Notes: a model not told the origin generated them from the letters alone. 64,000 bases of DNA from Certhia americana (GCA_018697195.1 CM031879.1:49058509-49122508); one strand, 5' to 3'; numbered from the stretch's first letter, positions 23,722 through 35,648 are shown. A program made the numbers and translations.

Positions 23722-26700
23722 CTGCTGGGGAGAAAGCAAAGTAAGGTCAGAGGACAGTTTTTACACCAGCACACAGCTAGAAGATGGAAGACCTCTCCCT
23801 CACACCCCATTCCATATCAGGTGCCCACCCTGAACCACAGAGCTCAGGACTGGTTGTTCACCCCAAGATGTCTTTTCTCTGCAAAGCCTCCCTCTGATAC
23901 CCAAATCCATCTCTAGCCCATGGAGCCCAAGCCCACAGCTCACCCTGATCAAGGGCAGGGAGATGGGAATTGCACCAGCCCCTGTTGCATGGTTCTGTTA
24001 ATGCTCTTTTCATCACCTAGCTGCTTTTCCCACCCCTGCTATCTCCAGCCAGGATCTTCCTACTCATGCTCTGCAAATAACAACTTTAGGTTTGTTCACT
24101 CAGAGAGGAGAAGGTAAATCAAAGAACAGTTTTGTTTGCAGTCAGCCTGAAGTGAACCTTTTTCTTTTTTCCCTTCAGTTTTCTCAGCAAAGCATAAAAT
24201 GAAAAAACAAGCAGAATTTCCTTTCCTGAGTTTAAAAGAACATTTCTGTTCCTGTCACTGAGGTAAAAGGTTAGCTTGTTCAGCCTCAAAATGGGAAATA
24301 AACAGCAATACTCTTGGCTTAGGCGTTGTCCAAATAAAATGTTCTCCCCACTCACCCAAAAAGGTCTGCAAAGTTTATAAGAGCTCCAAAACAGCTTAAT
24401 GCTGGGGTGCCCCTTACCCAATAAGTCATGTGACTGTAAGGTTTCTGTCCCTCCCTCTAGCCCTCCTGTACCCCGTTGTGCTGCCTCCCCCTCCCAGTCT
24501 GTTGTCTGAGGGCTCACACAACACCCAGAGCACTCATGCCCCATACCTTGAGGGATCCTCCTGGGGCGAGAAGGGGCCGCTGAGCTCAATGACATTGAGT
24601 TTGTTCTCAAACACACCATAGCTGAGGGTGACCTACAAAGTAGTGGTGACAAAGGAGTAGAGAGAATGAGGTGAGTTCAGGAGCAAGGAATTTGCTGTGG
24701 ATGACAAAAACTCCCATTCTAGTTCTTTCTCTGCTGGCTTAGCCTCTGCCTTCCACATTTCTCCTGTCTTACTTCCCATGATGGTCCACCTTTACTAGTC
24801 TTTTGCAAGGCAGAGACAGTGCCATGTGAAAGGCCTTTTCCCAATCAATCATCATTTCTGCTTGTCCTTGTGCCACATTCTCCCAGGGACGCCCTCAATC
24901 CACCCATCACTCCCCATCCATGTGCTTCCTACCACTGATCCCAGGGCACTGTGACTGGCAGCTGTGCTGCAGGCAACATCAGCTCCTTATTTCAAAGAAG
25001 CATTTGTCAGGAAAGCCTCCCCAGAAGAGCAGATGATTGATTCAATGCACATCAGTGCCATCAGTGGAACAACATGCCTGTAAGCTCCCATCCACTTCTC
25101 CTTCCTCACGCTACTCCCTCTTGCTTCCTTTCCCCTCCTCACCTGCTGCATGAGCTGAGAGGTGGGGATGAGCTGCAGGTTCTCCAGGTGGGAGTGGAAG
25201 AGTGCACTGGGAATCAGCTGCCCTCCGACTTTGCATTCGATGATGTAACCCACGGTGCAGTCATCCGGCAGGCGGATGAGCTCGGAAGTGCTCAGGAAGT
25301 TCCTGCCACTGGAAGAGAGTAGGGCTGCGTGGATTAGGAAAAGGGTAGGGGCAGATATAAGCATCCACTTGGGCAGAAGATTACTGAAAACCAGAGTAAA
25401 TCCTGTGACTAGGCAAGAAATCCCGGAGTTCCACCTGCAAATACTCAGGAATGGGCTTGCTCTTTCACCATTCCCAGCCATGCTGTCCCTGATACATAAT
25501 CCAGATCCTTGGTGAGCTGATGCAGAGAGCTGACAGATTTTGCTGAGCCACTTCTCCATGTGTTTGGTGAAGTGCACTGAGCCCCTGGGGGGTCGGACAA
25601 GCCACTACAAGAGACACAGCGGGAGCACATGGCCAGGTCCAGGGGGAAGAAAAAACAGGACATGCAGCTTGGATAAGCCACCTACTGTAATGTAACACCA
25701 CATACTTGGCCACCTTTTGATGGCAGGCTAAAACCAATTTTAAGGCTTCTGGAATTGGAATTATTTACACAGTATGAAGCACTGTCTACTACAACAACCC
25801 CCAGCAAACTGAAACGTGTTTTAAGCTTTTTAAAAACAGTAGTGGTAGACTTTATGCCAGGTTAGGCATTGTTTATCTGTGCTACTTTTGATTTACCCTA
25901 GATCACAGATCATCCTCTTGACTGGGTCTTCCATAAAATACATGTCATGGGCTTTGGCTAAAGCAGCCACCTGGTGTGGATCAGATCTGTCCTTCTGGGT
26001 ATGCTCAGATCTGGTTAAGGCTCTCACAGCCAATGCCTACAAGTGTACACGCCTATGGTACAACCTAGGGCATCATGGAATACATCATCTTGTTCTAGGC
26101 TGGGATAACACAACCTTGGGCCCTATCTCTGCTCTTTATGTATCAAGCTGAGGAAATGACAGTGGACACCTGAGAAGCCAAAGAGGGTTTGGGGTGAGGA
26201 AATAGAAAATTAGTTCATGAGGGAGGTACAGAAAGCTAGAAAGAGGCAGATGAGGGGGAGATGAGATAGGCAGATGGGAAAAGATGAAGTTGAAAGGGAG
26301 CCTTAAGCCAACCAAGAGCCTTAAGGAGATGGAGAGAGAAGAGTACATCATCCTGTGACCATGTTTACTGATGCACCTGCTCTTGCCAGTTTTCAATCAG
26401 TTGGGAGACCCACCCACTACATCCTTCCTCCAGTCTCACATCTTGCAGACATGCAGCACATGGCACTCTGTGCCTTTGCAAATACCGCATGCACAAATCC
26501 AGGTCTGAACTGCCAGGAATTAATGTGCAGCCATGTTGCTCATTCCCAAAGGCTCCCACACTCCCCAGCTCACCTGGCCCAGGGCACCATCTTCCTTGCC
26601 AGCTTGCGGCTGATGCAGAACCCAGCCCCTCCCGTGGCAAACCAGAAGCGTACGGATTTCTGGAGAGAAACACCAGAGAAAATCAATGGCAGAGGCTCAG

Positions 26701-29700
26701 ACAATACCACACTCCCAGAGGTGGGAATGCTGGAAACCCAGCTTTGATGTCAGGACAAACACAGTCCTATTGTCACCCCCAGCTCCCTGACTGCTGCCCA
26801 GAAGGACTTGCTAGCAGTACAGCATGGATTTTGACTTCCTCATAACTGGAAGAGCCAGTTGCTCCTGCTGGCAGCAACAGGTGGGGTGCCTAGGGCAGGT
26901 TTATGTCCTGTCAGACACATACCCAAAGGCAGAGCAGCAACGTGGGACTCTGCCCCTTGGATGATCAAATTTAGTCAACACCTACAGCCATGTTCTGACA
27001 ACATGGCAGGTTTTCAGCTGTTGCCATTGCTCTTGGGACCTGTCTCTCCCTGCAATACTGTGCTGGTTTTGGCCAGGATAGAGTTAACTTTCTGCACAGT
27101 GGCTGATGTGGGGCTGTGTTTTGCATATGTGCTGAACACAGAGTTGGCAATACAGAGTTATTTTGTTATTGCTAAGCAGGGTTTACACTGAGCTAAGGTG
27201 TTTTCTGCTTTTCATAGTGATCTTCTGATGAGGAAACTGGGGGTTCAAGGGAGGTTGTGAAGAGACACTGCCAGGACAGGTGACCCCAACTGACCAAAGG
27301 GGTCAGAGCCAGACCATATGACATCCTGCTTAGTACATAAAGTGTGAGGAGAAGGAGGAACGGGGGAAGATTTGGAGTGATTGTGTTTGTCTTCCCAAGT
27401 CACCATTACACATGATGGGGCCTTGCTCTGCTGGAGGTGGCTAAACACCTGCCTGCCTGTGGGAAGCAGTGATTTAATTCATTGGTTTATTTTGCTTGTG
27501 TGCATGTCTTTTGCTTTCCCTGTCTTTATCTCAACCCACGAGTTTTCTACCTTTTGCCCTTTCGATTCTCCCCCCACACCCTCTGGTAAGGGAGTGAGGA
27601 GTGGCTGTATGGGGCTTGTGTGCTGGCTGGGGTTAAACCACAACAAATATGAGCCAGAGCACCAAAACAACCCACTGTCCCACACCACCACCACAGGCTG
27701 TACCGTCTGGTTGTTCGGCAGCGTTTCAGAGGCCCTGATGGGTCGGTTCAGGCTGGGTTTGCCCAGGTAAACATCCCACGTCTCTGCGTAGGAGGACAAG
27801 AGCTTCAGGAGCGCCCGAGGGTTCAGGTAGTTGTCATCATCCAAGTGGCAAAACCAGCTGGGGCAGACAGGAAGACACAAAAAGTTTGCAGTAAGGAGGA
27901 TGCCTCTTGCTCTCGGGGATCCCCCACAGAAAGCCTGCCTCACCTCAGGCCACTGGCCAGGAAGGTGTCGAACTCTGCAGCCATCTTGCAGGATAGGGCC
28001 AGGTGGCTGTGCTCCGCAGAGCAGTTGGTGAAGACCACACGACCACCTGCAGAGGAGGGAAAGCTCAGAGCCAGCCCACTTTGCATGGTTACAGGGAGGA
28101 CATCTGGGCAGCAGGGAAGGCGTTTGTTCACAGACAGTCTCCTCGTGGCCCTCCAGAAGGCATCCAAGCCCATGGTGACATGGGTTCCGCTCCTCCCACT
28201 ACCATGCAACTTGGCCAAGACTAGGATGCCTGCCATCCGTACTTCCATCCTGCCCACTGCCAACCATGATGAGGGATGAAGGGCTTTGTCATGTGCTGCT
28301 TCAACCCATGGATGCTTTTAAAGCAGACAGCGCCCTGCTTCCAGTCAGCTACATGCCCTGGGGTAAGCCAAGGACACGGCAAGGGGCGTGTTTCAATGGG
28401 CAGTGCTGGTGCAGGACCCTCAGCCCTCATACCCCACCCCCTCTCAAAGCCAGGGCAGTTCAGAGGCCGAAGGTGGAGTGGAAAGGAGGTGTCATAGGAC
28501 AGGTCATTACCCATTCTCCTTTTCAAGGCACCATCTTCTTCATCAGTGAAGATGTAGGTCTGGGGAATATAAGGAAAAGAGGTTATTCTCAGGCATGGAG
28601 CTGGTGCTGTTCCTGGCTGTGCACTTCTTCCTCCCACAGCTGGACACACTTGACATGGTTACCCTACTCCATCCTCTGCTGCTGTACCCACTCCCAGGCA
28701 GCAGATGAACAGAAGGATGGCTGTGTTCCTCCTTCCTGCATGGCACAACCATCGGTGCTTGTATGGCTTCATTTTCACTCCCATTCCACTGCCATGGGAA
28801 CAGGGGACCCATGACACTGAGTGAGGGGGTGAGGTAGCCCTGGATTAGGTGTCAGTGGTAGAAAAATTAAAGCATTGTGGTTAAATGATGCTGGGGTTAA
28901 AAGAACATCTGCTTGTGTGTGAAGTGTGCACAGCCCCCAGCCACTTTCTGCCCCCTCCTCCTCCTCCTCCTCCTCCTCCTCCACTCCCAGGCTTCTCTAA
29001 TCCCCCTTGCTGCCATTATGTGGCACATCTCCCCCTCTTCAGAGCCAGGCGAGGATCAGGGCTGGTGGAGAAAAGCTTTCCTCAGGCAGAAAATGAGCTT
29101 TCATGCAATGAAAAAGGAGTCGCGAGCTGCAAACAGTCTCCCCACCAGCTGCCCACAGGCTGGTTAAACACAGCACCTGCTCAGGCACAAAGGGAACCAG
29201 GCAGGCACACAACAGCTCCAGGAGCCATCGCTGCTCCCAAAGGCTCTGGCAGGGCGACGCGAGTCTCTACATCTCCCCACACCCACACAGCATTTGGGAG
29301 ACAAATCCCTATCTCCCTATAGCAGAGGAAATGCTGTGCACCTGAAAATAAGGCCATGAAGGACTCTCAGAGATCACCTGGCTCAAGCAGAGACAGCAGG
29401 ATGGTTTCATGATCTCAGATGGATGAGCTACAGAGCTTGGTGAATTACCCTCCAAGAGCTGAGCCGCAGCGATGGAGCACGCACACATTCCTACCCTGCC
29501 CCACCACTAAACTATCTTAGTTAAAACCACTTAGTTAAAATCACTTTCAAGGGGATCATGTGACAAGAAGCAATTAGCCAAGTCTCAGGTAAAGGCACTG
29601 CTCTGGGTCAGGGGACCATATTACAAGCCTTCAGGCAAGGCAGGGATTGTCAGCAGCATGGGATTTCCCTTGCCAGCATGTCAGAGTTAGAAATTTCCAG

Positions 29701-32700
29701 TATGGCAAATATTTTCACCTTAAGAAAAACAAAATCTGCAACCATTGAAACTTTCTGGCATTTTCAAAAAAACAAAAAAAAAACCCTCGAAATTACTTGC
29801 TTACAGATATAAACCCAACTAGATATCATGTGTCTAACAAACATCACATTTAATTGACTTAAAATAGCAATATGCATATTTTCCAAATTTTCTACTTGTA
29901 AAAATATTCCGAGGTTCACAGTTTTCTCTTCATGCAAGATGAGAAATGCTTTTTTTTTCAGACATCCAACACATTTCTGTGGAACCCAAGGATGAAAGTA
30001 CAGTGTCACTACAGGCAACACCAGACTGTCCAAAATAACTGGGAAAAGGGAAATATGAGTGTGGGAATTAGACACGTCTGATTCTTCTGGCACTTTCAAA
30101 CTCTGATCTCCATGGCACACCTGGCTGTGCTCAAGAAATGCAAAAGAAGATCACAATAGCACATGCAGCTGCCTCCATCCTTATCTCTCCATCCCTCACA
30201 CCCCTGAGGGTGGGAAACCTGGAACAGCAGCTGCTGCCAGAGATGAAGCACAGAAAGTATCCCTCCATTCTGGAGTGGAGAAGATGTCTGTGAAGGAAAG
30301 GATGTCTGCTGGACAGCAGTGCAAGCTGTGATACAGAGCTGTGTCAAACAGCTTTTTCTGGCAGTTCTTCATGAACATAAGAGCCCAGGTAATGGATAAA
30401 CAGTAGACTTTGAGACCTCCTCATCCCAAACTGGGGAAATAGCCTAGCAATCAAAAACCAGGAGACGGGCAAAAAGATGTGGAACCTGACAATCCAGGGC
30501 CATATTCATCACCTAGGCTCCCAGGGTATCCTTTCTCTATGAAGAAACCCTCCAAAATGCAAACGCGTCAGCAGGATTACTGTTGTGTCCTGCACAGAGA
30601 ACAGATTCAAAATCTGTGATGTGAACACACCACCAAAAATCTGAAAGCCGGTTGAGGATAGGCCATTCAAAGGTTTTGTTTCAATTGGCTGAGTGTGTGG
30701 GCTTCTAAAAGGAGGGGAAGTGCTAGAAGTAGTTCATGTTACCAAACCACACCCAGAGGCTGGACTCATCTCCATCAAAACTACTGGGGCCAGGAGTGTA
30801 ATTCACTCCAATATTCTGCCCAGCTAATCACCAGAACCTACACTTCTATTTAGATTAAGCTTTTGCTGAGGAAAAGGCCTTTCACTAAAATGGCTTTCAC
30901 ATCAATCTCCAGTGGGAAGTTTGTCATGGATCAGTTCTCAGGAGGCAGAGTATGGTCCAGCAAAGAGTGCCCATCTTGCACTTCCCCATCTCTCACCAAC
31001 TGCGTGTCTTCAGATTAAACAGAGCAGTTTCAGAGACAATCTCTCTCTCTCTCTCTCTCTCTTATTTTCTACCCCAACAGAGTCCAACACAGAGGATTTT
31101 GAATTCAGCTGCCATACAGTCTGTCCTTGCCATCGAAACCACAGCTGTTCCTGCCTCCTGTTACAGTCACCTAAGCCTGACCTGGGAGGTCTGGATTGCT
31201 TCCTCCAGGAGGAAACTATGCAGGTATCCAGCTCTGAAGCCAGGTTTGGCATCAGGAACACAGCCAGCTGCTAAAATTTCCCTGCTGGCCACTGGTGGAG
31301 AAAGACTCACTGAATTGGTCTCCAGCCGTGATTAAGGGCAAGTGAGACAGTAAGATGCTGGATCAGCCCCAGGAGAAGGCAGCCTCTGCACATCAGGACT
31401 TCTGAGACCTGAATTTCTCCAGGACTGGCTCCTCTAGACTATGTCTCTCCATAAGGACTTAATAATTGGAGATCTGGTGCACTATTCCTGTCCCCACAAC
31501 AATTAATATGTCCTTTGCCAATTGAAAGCTGTCTCTTTTTTTTGCTAAGCAAGGTATTCTATACTGCCAAATTTTCAAAACTAACCCATTCGTGTAAACT
31601 TAAAAACCCCCTTAAGCAGGAATATATAAAAAAAGTTCTTTACTTTCATGTACTTTCTTTACCTCCCTTTCTGCTCCCACTCCCCTCCCCTCAAAGCCAT
31701 TTTGTAAAAAAAGCAGAAGAAAAACACAGAAAATTGAGGAGGGAGGAAAAAAATACCAAGCTTGCAACAAAAATTGATAACACTGAAAAAACTCTGTTTA
31801 AAAACGTGTGACACTCCCTTTCTACCCCTTCCTTCCTATTTTCCTGGTCAGTCTGTGTAGCTTCCCAGAGGCTGGCAGCAGAATGGAAAACTCAACACCT
31901 CTTCCAAGGTTTGGACATCACTTGCATGCCAGAGGGGATCAGATGAATCTGGGGAGCTAGTATCTCATTCTTATCAACAGCAGAATGGCCAGGCACTGAT
32001 TCATCAAACAAAGGAGGGACAGGTGAATGGTTCCTTAAAAACCCACCAGGAAGGCCCCACGAGCAATATCCTAATGCCAGTACAGCCACATGGTTGGGTT
32101 TGGCTTCTCCAAGGAGCTGCTGGGCTGGAGCTGGCCAGAGAGGAGAAGTGAATCTGCAGGAGGAAGCAGGGCATCCCAGTTGCTGAGAGGGACACGCAGC
32201 CAGGAGAGGAAGCGTGCTCAAAATAGGACATGGCTTCCTGTGACGACCGCAGCACACCAGACAGTTGCAGCATCATGAAGTGGAAAACCACCCTTACCCA
32301 GAAACCCTGCACTGCTTCAGGCATTCTCCTACCCAGTACCTCCGCCCCCGTTCCCCTTCCTCACTGGGGCCTGAATTTGCCTTATAGGCACCCACCACAC
32401 ACAGGCAGAGGCAAAAAAAAACCAAAAAACATCCTTCAGGGCAGCTACAGGATTTCTTCTTTCTTGAGGAGCAGCTCTGTGAAGGAGGGAGAAAAGCACC
32501 AGAGCTCTGGGGAGTACTCCTGCCTACCAGTAAGCCAGTCTGCACAGTACCACTAATGTGGTGCCCCACATCAGTTTCTCTAGCAGGAAGGAAACTCTCC
32601 AAACTGTTTTAGCAAAGGATGGAAACATTGGGCCCCCAGTTCGGAAAAAAAAAAAAATTAAAATCAAAAATACACCCGCATCACTTCAAGATCATGCACA

Positions 32701-33538
32701 TGAAAGCATCTGCCCAAGAAAGAAAAGTATGGATTGTGCTGATGTGCTGGGGGGTGAACAGGGCTAACCACAGGAGGTACTCCAGGAGCCTGCCTGCCTT
32801 GTTTTCTTTCCCACTGCTCTGCACCTTTCCTGGGTACTGGGTGCCCAGGCACAGTGGAAGCATCCCGACAAAGGGCCAGAGGAGCCTGTCAGCTCCAAAC
32901 CCAATAAACTCATGGCACTAGAAGGTAGAAAGCCAGCATTTCACACAGACAGGATGGTCTGTGCATTCAGTCTGGTATGACATCTTCATCAGCCTTTCTC
33001 ATGAAGCAGCTACTGGTGAAACATTTTGCTGCGTAGTATCTCCCTTTGAATGTGAAGTGAGAAATAGAGAAAATGAGGCAAACTACTGAGGGGCACTACA
33101 GTGCCCAGCCTCTTCTTCTTCTGGCTTTTATCCCCTTGCCCTGACACCCCATCCCTGCCCCATTACTAGCACTTTCCGTCTAGTCAGAATCCACACACTC
33201 ACCTGTTCGCTGGCCTGGGATATCCACGTGTCCAGGAGCAGCTCCATCCTGCTCTGGTGAAATCTCTTGGTTGTCTTCACAGCTATGAAGATGTCCCCAA
33301 GCGTCAGACTTCCCTCAGGCCTGTATACCTCCAGAGGATGGAGTCTGAGGTCCTTCTGCCCCCTGCCACCAGCTCCCTCCGGGCTCCCTTCACCCTGCTC
33401 TGGCTTCTCCAACATCCCCTCCCCGATCCCTGGGTACTGAGCTGCTTCCCGAGCCCCACGGTGCCGCATGGACAGGAGAGCCACACTGGCAAGGAAGACT
33501 GCGGCTCCAGAGACACCATGGATGAGCCGACGGCCCAT
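23655..33538 (-). CDS. MFNG: Manic fringe (MFNG), O-fucosylpeptide beta-1,3-N-acetylglucosaminyltransferase, complete in 8 coding exons
   Basis: Fringe enzymes act in the Golgi. They add N-acetylglucosamine to O-fucose on Notch EGF repeats and so tune the response to Delta and Jagged ligands. The eight exons, listed separately, join in frame to 1,047 nt (348 residues plus stop), and every intron is GT-AG. A hydrophobic signal-anchor at about residues 8-25 gives type II membrane topology. A proline- and glycine-rich stem follows, then the catalytic region from about residue 80 ('DIFIAVKTT'). The metal-binding DDD is at residues 169-171 in '[10 protein letters not shown]', and the catalytic segment '[11 protein letters not shown]' lies at about 255-265. 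Human MFNG has 321 residues, and the extra length here is in the stem. I chose the ATG at 33536-33538: it has good context (GAGCCATGG) and an in-frame TAG lies 12 codons upstream. Radical and lunatic fringe are the alternatives, but the neighbour CARD10 and the close match to human MFNG favour MFNG. Confidence 0.96.
24547..24632 (-). CDS. MFNG: MFNG coding exon 7
   Basis: Encodes '[19 protein letters not shown]' and 'PFSPQEDPS', matching the human segment at the same place. The acceptor is TTGTAG and the donor GTATGG. Confidence 0.96.
25143..25308 (-). CDS. MFNG: MFNG coding exon 6 (catalytic Asp segment)
   Basis: Encodes residues 243-298, with '[19 protein letters not shown]' carrying the conserved aspartates near the active site and '[12 protein letters not shown]'. 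The acceptor is TTCCAG and the donor GTGAGG. Confidence 0.97.
26574..26659 (-). CDS. MFNG: MFNG coding exon 5
   Basis: Encodes '[19 protein letters not shown]' and 'ARKMVPWA', a highly conserved fringe core. The acceptor is CTCCAG and the donor GTGAGC. It is too short to stand out as an open frame of its own. Confidence 0.96.
27059..27645 (+). mobile_element. Solo LTR of an avian endogenous retrovirus, ERVL type likely
   Basis: The 587-bp element starts TGTGCTGG and ends CCACAACA. It is flanked by a near-perfect 5-bp target duplication (AATAC on the left, AATAT on the right). Its sequence is recognisable from songbird LTRs: 'GGCCAGGATAGAGTTAACTT', 'GACCCCAACTGACCAAAGG', a TATA-like 'AGTACATAAAG' near 27330, and 'CTTTATCTCAACCCACGAG'. 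No gag, pol or env sequence is present, so it is a solo LTR left by recombination. It lies in an MFNG intron, in the opposite transcriptional sense. The family assignment rests on memory of the consensus. Confidence 0.85.
27704..27857 (-). CDS. MFNG: MFNG coding exon 4 (DDD motif)
   Basis: Encodes residues 163-214, including the metal-binding '[17 protein letters not shown]' and the '[13 protein letters not shown]' segment, and ends at the NQT sequon. The donor GTACAG lies only 58 bp from an LTR insertion in the following intron. Confidence 0.97.
27944..28046 (-). CDS. MFNG: MFNG coding exon 3
   Basis: Encodes residues 129-163, including 'TNCSAEHSH' with the N-glycosylation sequon NCS conserved in fringe proteins, and '[14 protein letters not shown]'. 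The acceptor is CTGCAG and the donor GTGAGG. Confidence 0.96.
28511..28559 (-). CDS. MFNG: MFNG coding exon 2
   Basis: A 49-nt exon encoding '[16 protein letters not shown]' plus one base of the next codon. The acceptor is CCCCAG and the donor GTAATG. It matches human exon 2, which also holds 16 codons plus one base. Confidence 0.94.
28954..28982. repeat. (CTC)n trinucleotide repeat
   Basis: About nine CTC units within MFNG intron 1. The run leaves open frames of leucine, proline or glutamate, which are not coding. Confidence 0.9.
31041..31062. repeat. (CT)n microsatellite
   Basis: Eleven CT units within MFNG intron 1. Confidence 0.9.
33203..33538 (-). CDS. MFNG: MFNG coding exon 1 (signal-anchor, stem, start of catalytic region)
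   Basis: Encodes residues 1-112 from the ATG to '[10 protein letters not shown]', then donor GTGAGT, phase 0. The hydrophobic stretch '[14 protein letters not shown]' is the membrane anchor. The stem between residues 28 and 78 is longer than in the human protein. Confidence 0.95.
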
Positions 33539-34020
33539 GGCTCCCAAATCGATCCTGCCGCAGCCAGTATCCTATTGAGCAAGGACAGACTCTGCCCGGA
33601 CCTCCCCGTGATGCTGTCTGCTCTCCTCGAAGCCTCCAAAGGGACAGGATTAGTCAAGAGTAAGGTCTGAACAGGATGTGGTCAAAGGAACAGGGTGGGC
33701 ATAGACCAGGAAGCCAAAGTCAGCAGACCTGAAGGATCCCGCAGAAGCAGGGAGGATTTTCACAGCCTACGGAGGGCTCAATGACCCAGCGAGGCAGGGA
33801 CACACGGCTGGAAAGTGCTCCGAGGAGACGGCACGGGGCTTGCCAGGAGGAAAGCGAGCATCCCTGCTGCCGACGGAGAGGCCGAGTGCCCCAGGCTGGC
33901 TGTGGAGGGGGCGGCAAAGGCGCTCAGAGCCATGAAGGGGAAGTCTGGACCGAAGGCCTCAGCTGCCCACCCACACAGGCGGCAGCAGGCGAGCGGCGGG
34001 GACGGAGTCCGGCGTGCGGC

Positions 34021-34140
34021 GGGGCAGCTTCTCCACCTGCTCCTGCCGCAGCTCCTGCTCCTGCCAGCCCCGGTCCCCGTGGGGCAGCCTCTCCACCTGC
34101 TCCTGCCGCAGCTCCTGCTCCTGCCAGCCCCGGTCCCGCC
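34021..34140. repeat. 60-bp tandem duplication in the MFNG promoter region
   Basis: Two head-to-tail copies begin at GGGGCAGC. They differ by one base at unit position 9 and in the last three bases. Each copy carries the E-box CACCTG (CAGGTG on the MFNG strand) and repeated CTGCTCCTGCC blocks. Confidence 0.95.
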
Positions 34141-34298
34141 TCCGGGCACGGGGCGGGGCGCCAGCCCGGGGGAGGAAGGATGGAGAACGGGGGCGGCCTG
34201 CGTCTGCCGGTGGGTTTGCCTCGCCAGGGCATCCCCGCTCTGGGACCCCTCCAAGGTGACAAACGGCAGATCTGGGAGGACAGACCTGTTGCTTGACT

Positions 34299-34336
34299 GA
34301 TTTCCTCGCTTCTCTCTGATTTCCTCGCTTCTCTCT
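34299..34336. repeat. Perfect 19-bp tandem duplication upstream of MFNG
   Basis: GATTTCCTCGCTTCTCTCT occurs twice, head to tail. On the MFNG strand each copy contains a GAGGAA ETS-type core, so two such cores lie 19 bp apart. Confidence 0.95.
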
Positions 34337-34836
34337 GACAGTTCGGACGGATCTCTGCAGCCGTGCTCATCCCGCTGCTCTTGAGAGGAGGGGATGGTGA
34401 CACTGATGTGGGCTCTGGTGAAGCTGAGGTGCGGGGCCCTCTGTTGTTCTTGCCAAGAACGGTTTTTCCCCAGGAATTCCCTCAGCCCCCAACTTTTCCT
34501 ATGGACACAGAATTGCTGCCCCTGCCTTTTAGTCCCAGCTTGCCTCCCAAAGCAGGATCGTGTGTTCCCTGCTGTCCCTCCCACTGCCACACCCCAGAGT
34601 CTCAAGATGGCCTGTGTCCCCCACTTCTGACACCCATCTCCCTAAACCATGACTCTGCTCCAGAAGGTCCCTTTTCCTCTGCCTCCAGCCCTGCAATCCC
34701 CACCCTCTGCCCCATCTCACATCCCCACCACAATGTCCAAGGACATTCTGCTGCTCAGGTGGCTGCAGAACCAGTGACACTCACGGGAAGAGGTACACCA
34801 GCAACCAAAAGCATGAGGAAGGGCCACCTTTCAGTT

Positions 34837-34960
34837 AGAGAATCACAGAATGATTTGGGTTGGAAGGAACTTCAAAGATCATCCAGTTCCAAGCCCACAC
34901 CTTCCACTAGACCAGGTCGCTCAGAGCCCCATCAAACCTGTCCTTGAACATTTCTGGGGG
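34837..34960 (-). mobile_element. CR1 LINE 3' end, minus orientation
   Basis: On the plus strand it reads AGAGAATCACAGAATGATTT, then 'GGGTTGGAAGGAACTTCAAA', 'GATCATCCAGTTCCAAG' and 'CACTAGACCAGGTCGCTCAG'. This is the reverse complement of the avian CR1 3' end, including the ATTCTGTGATTCT tail. It is a short 5'-truncated copy. Confidence 0.92.
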
Positions 34961-35617
34961 AGCACGGGGCAGGAGGGTGTGCAGTGTCACTGATGAGTTT
35001 GTATCCCACCCAATCCTTGCCCTCTGCAGCAGGGTTGAGCTCAGCAACCTGTCCCTTGTGCCTTTCGTGCTGTCTAAGATGTAGCTTTCCTTTCCCTGGG
35101 CAAGGAAAGGGGAAAAGTCCTCTCTCTGGAAAACCTCAGACACCTGCAGGCACAGCAGCAAAGGGGCACCTCAAGCTCCTTCCTCAGCCCCCACCTTCAC
35201 CACTGGTCCCCCCTGAGCCACCTTCACTTCCACCCACTTCTCTGGTTGCCAGCAAGGGATAGGGACATCAGAGACCCTCAAAAGGTGTGAGAGCCCCTGC
35301 CAGGGGCAAAGACCGCCATGGAAGGGAGATTTTGGGGTCAGCACCATAGATTGCTGCACACTTTTGCTGGTTCAGTTAGACATGGGGTGGGTGACCATGC
35401 AGTCCCCTTCACACCACCAGTAGGCCACTTTACAGAATAGCCAGAGGGATACAGAAAAACAACCAGCCCAGGTGGGGGAATGATATCCATACCCCCATCT
35501 CATCTTCCCTGTGCAGCAAGCGTGAGGACAGCAGGATGGTAGTGCTCTACATAAGCTGCCGAAATCAGAGCGCCTCCTCAGGGAGCTACAAGCTGTGGGC
35601 ATCCAATCTCAGCATAC

Positions 35618-35648
<31 letters not shown>

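Larger units (their letters stand above)
33780..34420 (-). promoter_or_regulatory. MFNG: GC-rich MFNG promoter and 5' UTR region
   Basis: The stretch upstream of the MFNG start codon is GC-rich, with frequent CpG and a GC box (GGGGCGGGG near 34149). All six frames are open for long distances, as expected from composition. It contains a 60-bp duplication and a 19-bp duplication. The transcription start cannot be placed from sequence alone. Confidence 0.55.

Noticed and set aside
27059..27645. Internal retroviral genes near the LTR
   Set aside because: The LTR is followed at once by its 5-bp target duplication and MFNG intron. There is no second LTR and no gag, pol or env sequence.
33536..33547. 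MFNG starting three codons earlier, at 33547
   Set aside because: The codon at 33545-33547 is TTG, not ATG. The ATG at 33536-33538 has good context and is preceded by an in-frame stop.
34363..34947. 194-codon plus-strand open frame
   Set aside because: Runs into the CR1 element at its end, is low-complexity and proline/serine-rich, and has no homology.
35330..35362. Possible REST/NRSF site (TCAGCACCATAGATTGCTGC)
   Set aside because: The first half fits the consensus but the second half does not.
35618..35646. Poly-A tail of a retrogene
   Set aside because: No gene-like sequence upstream and no flanking target-site duplication.
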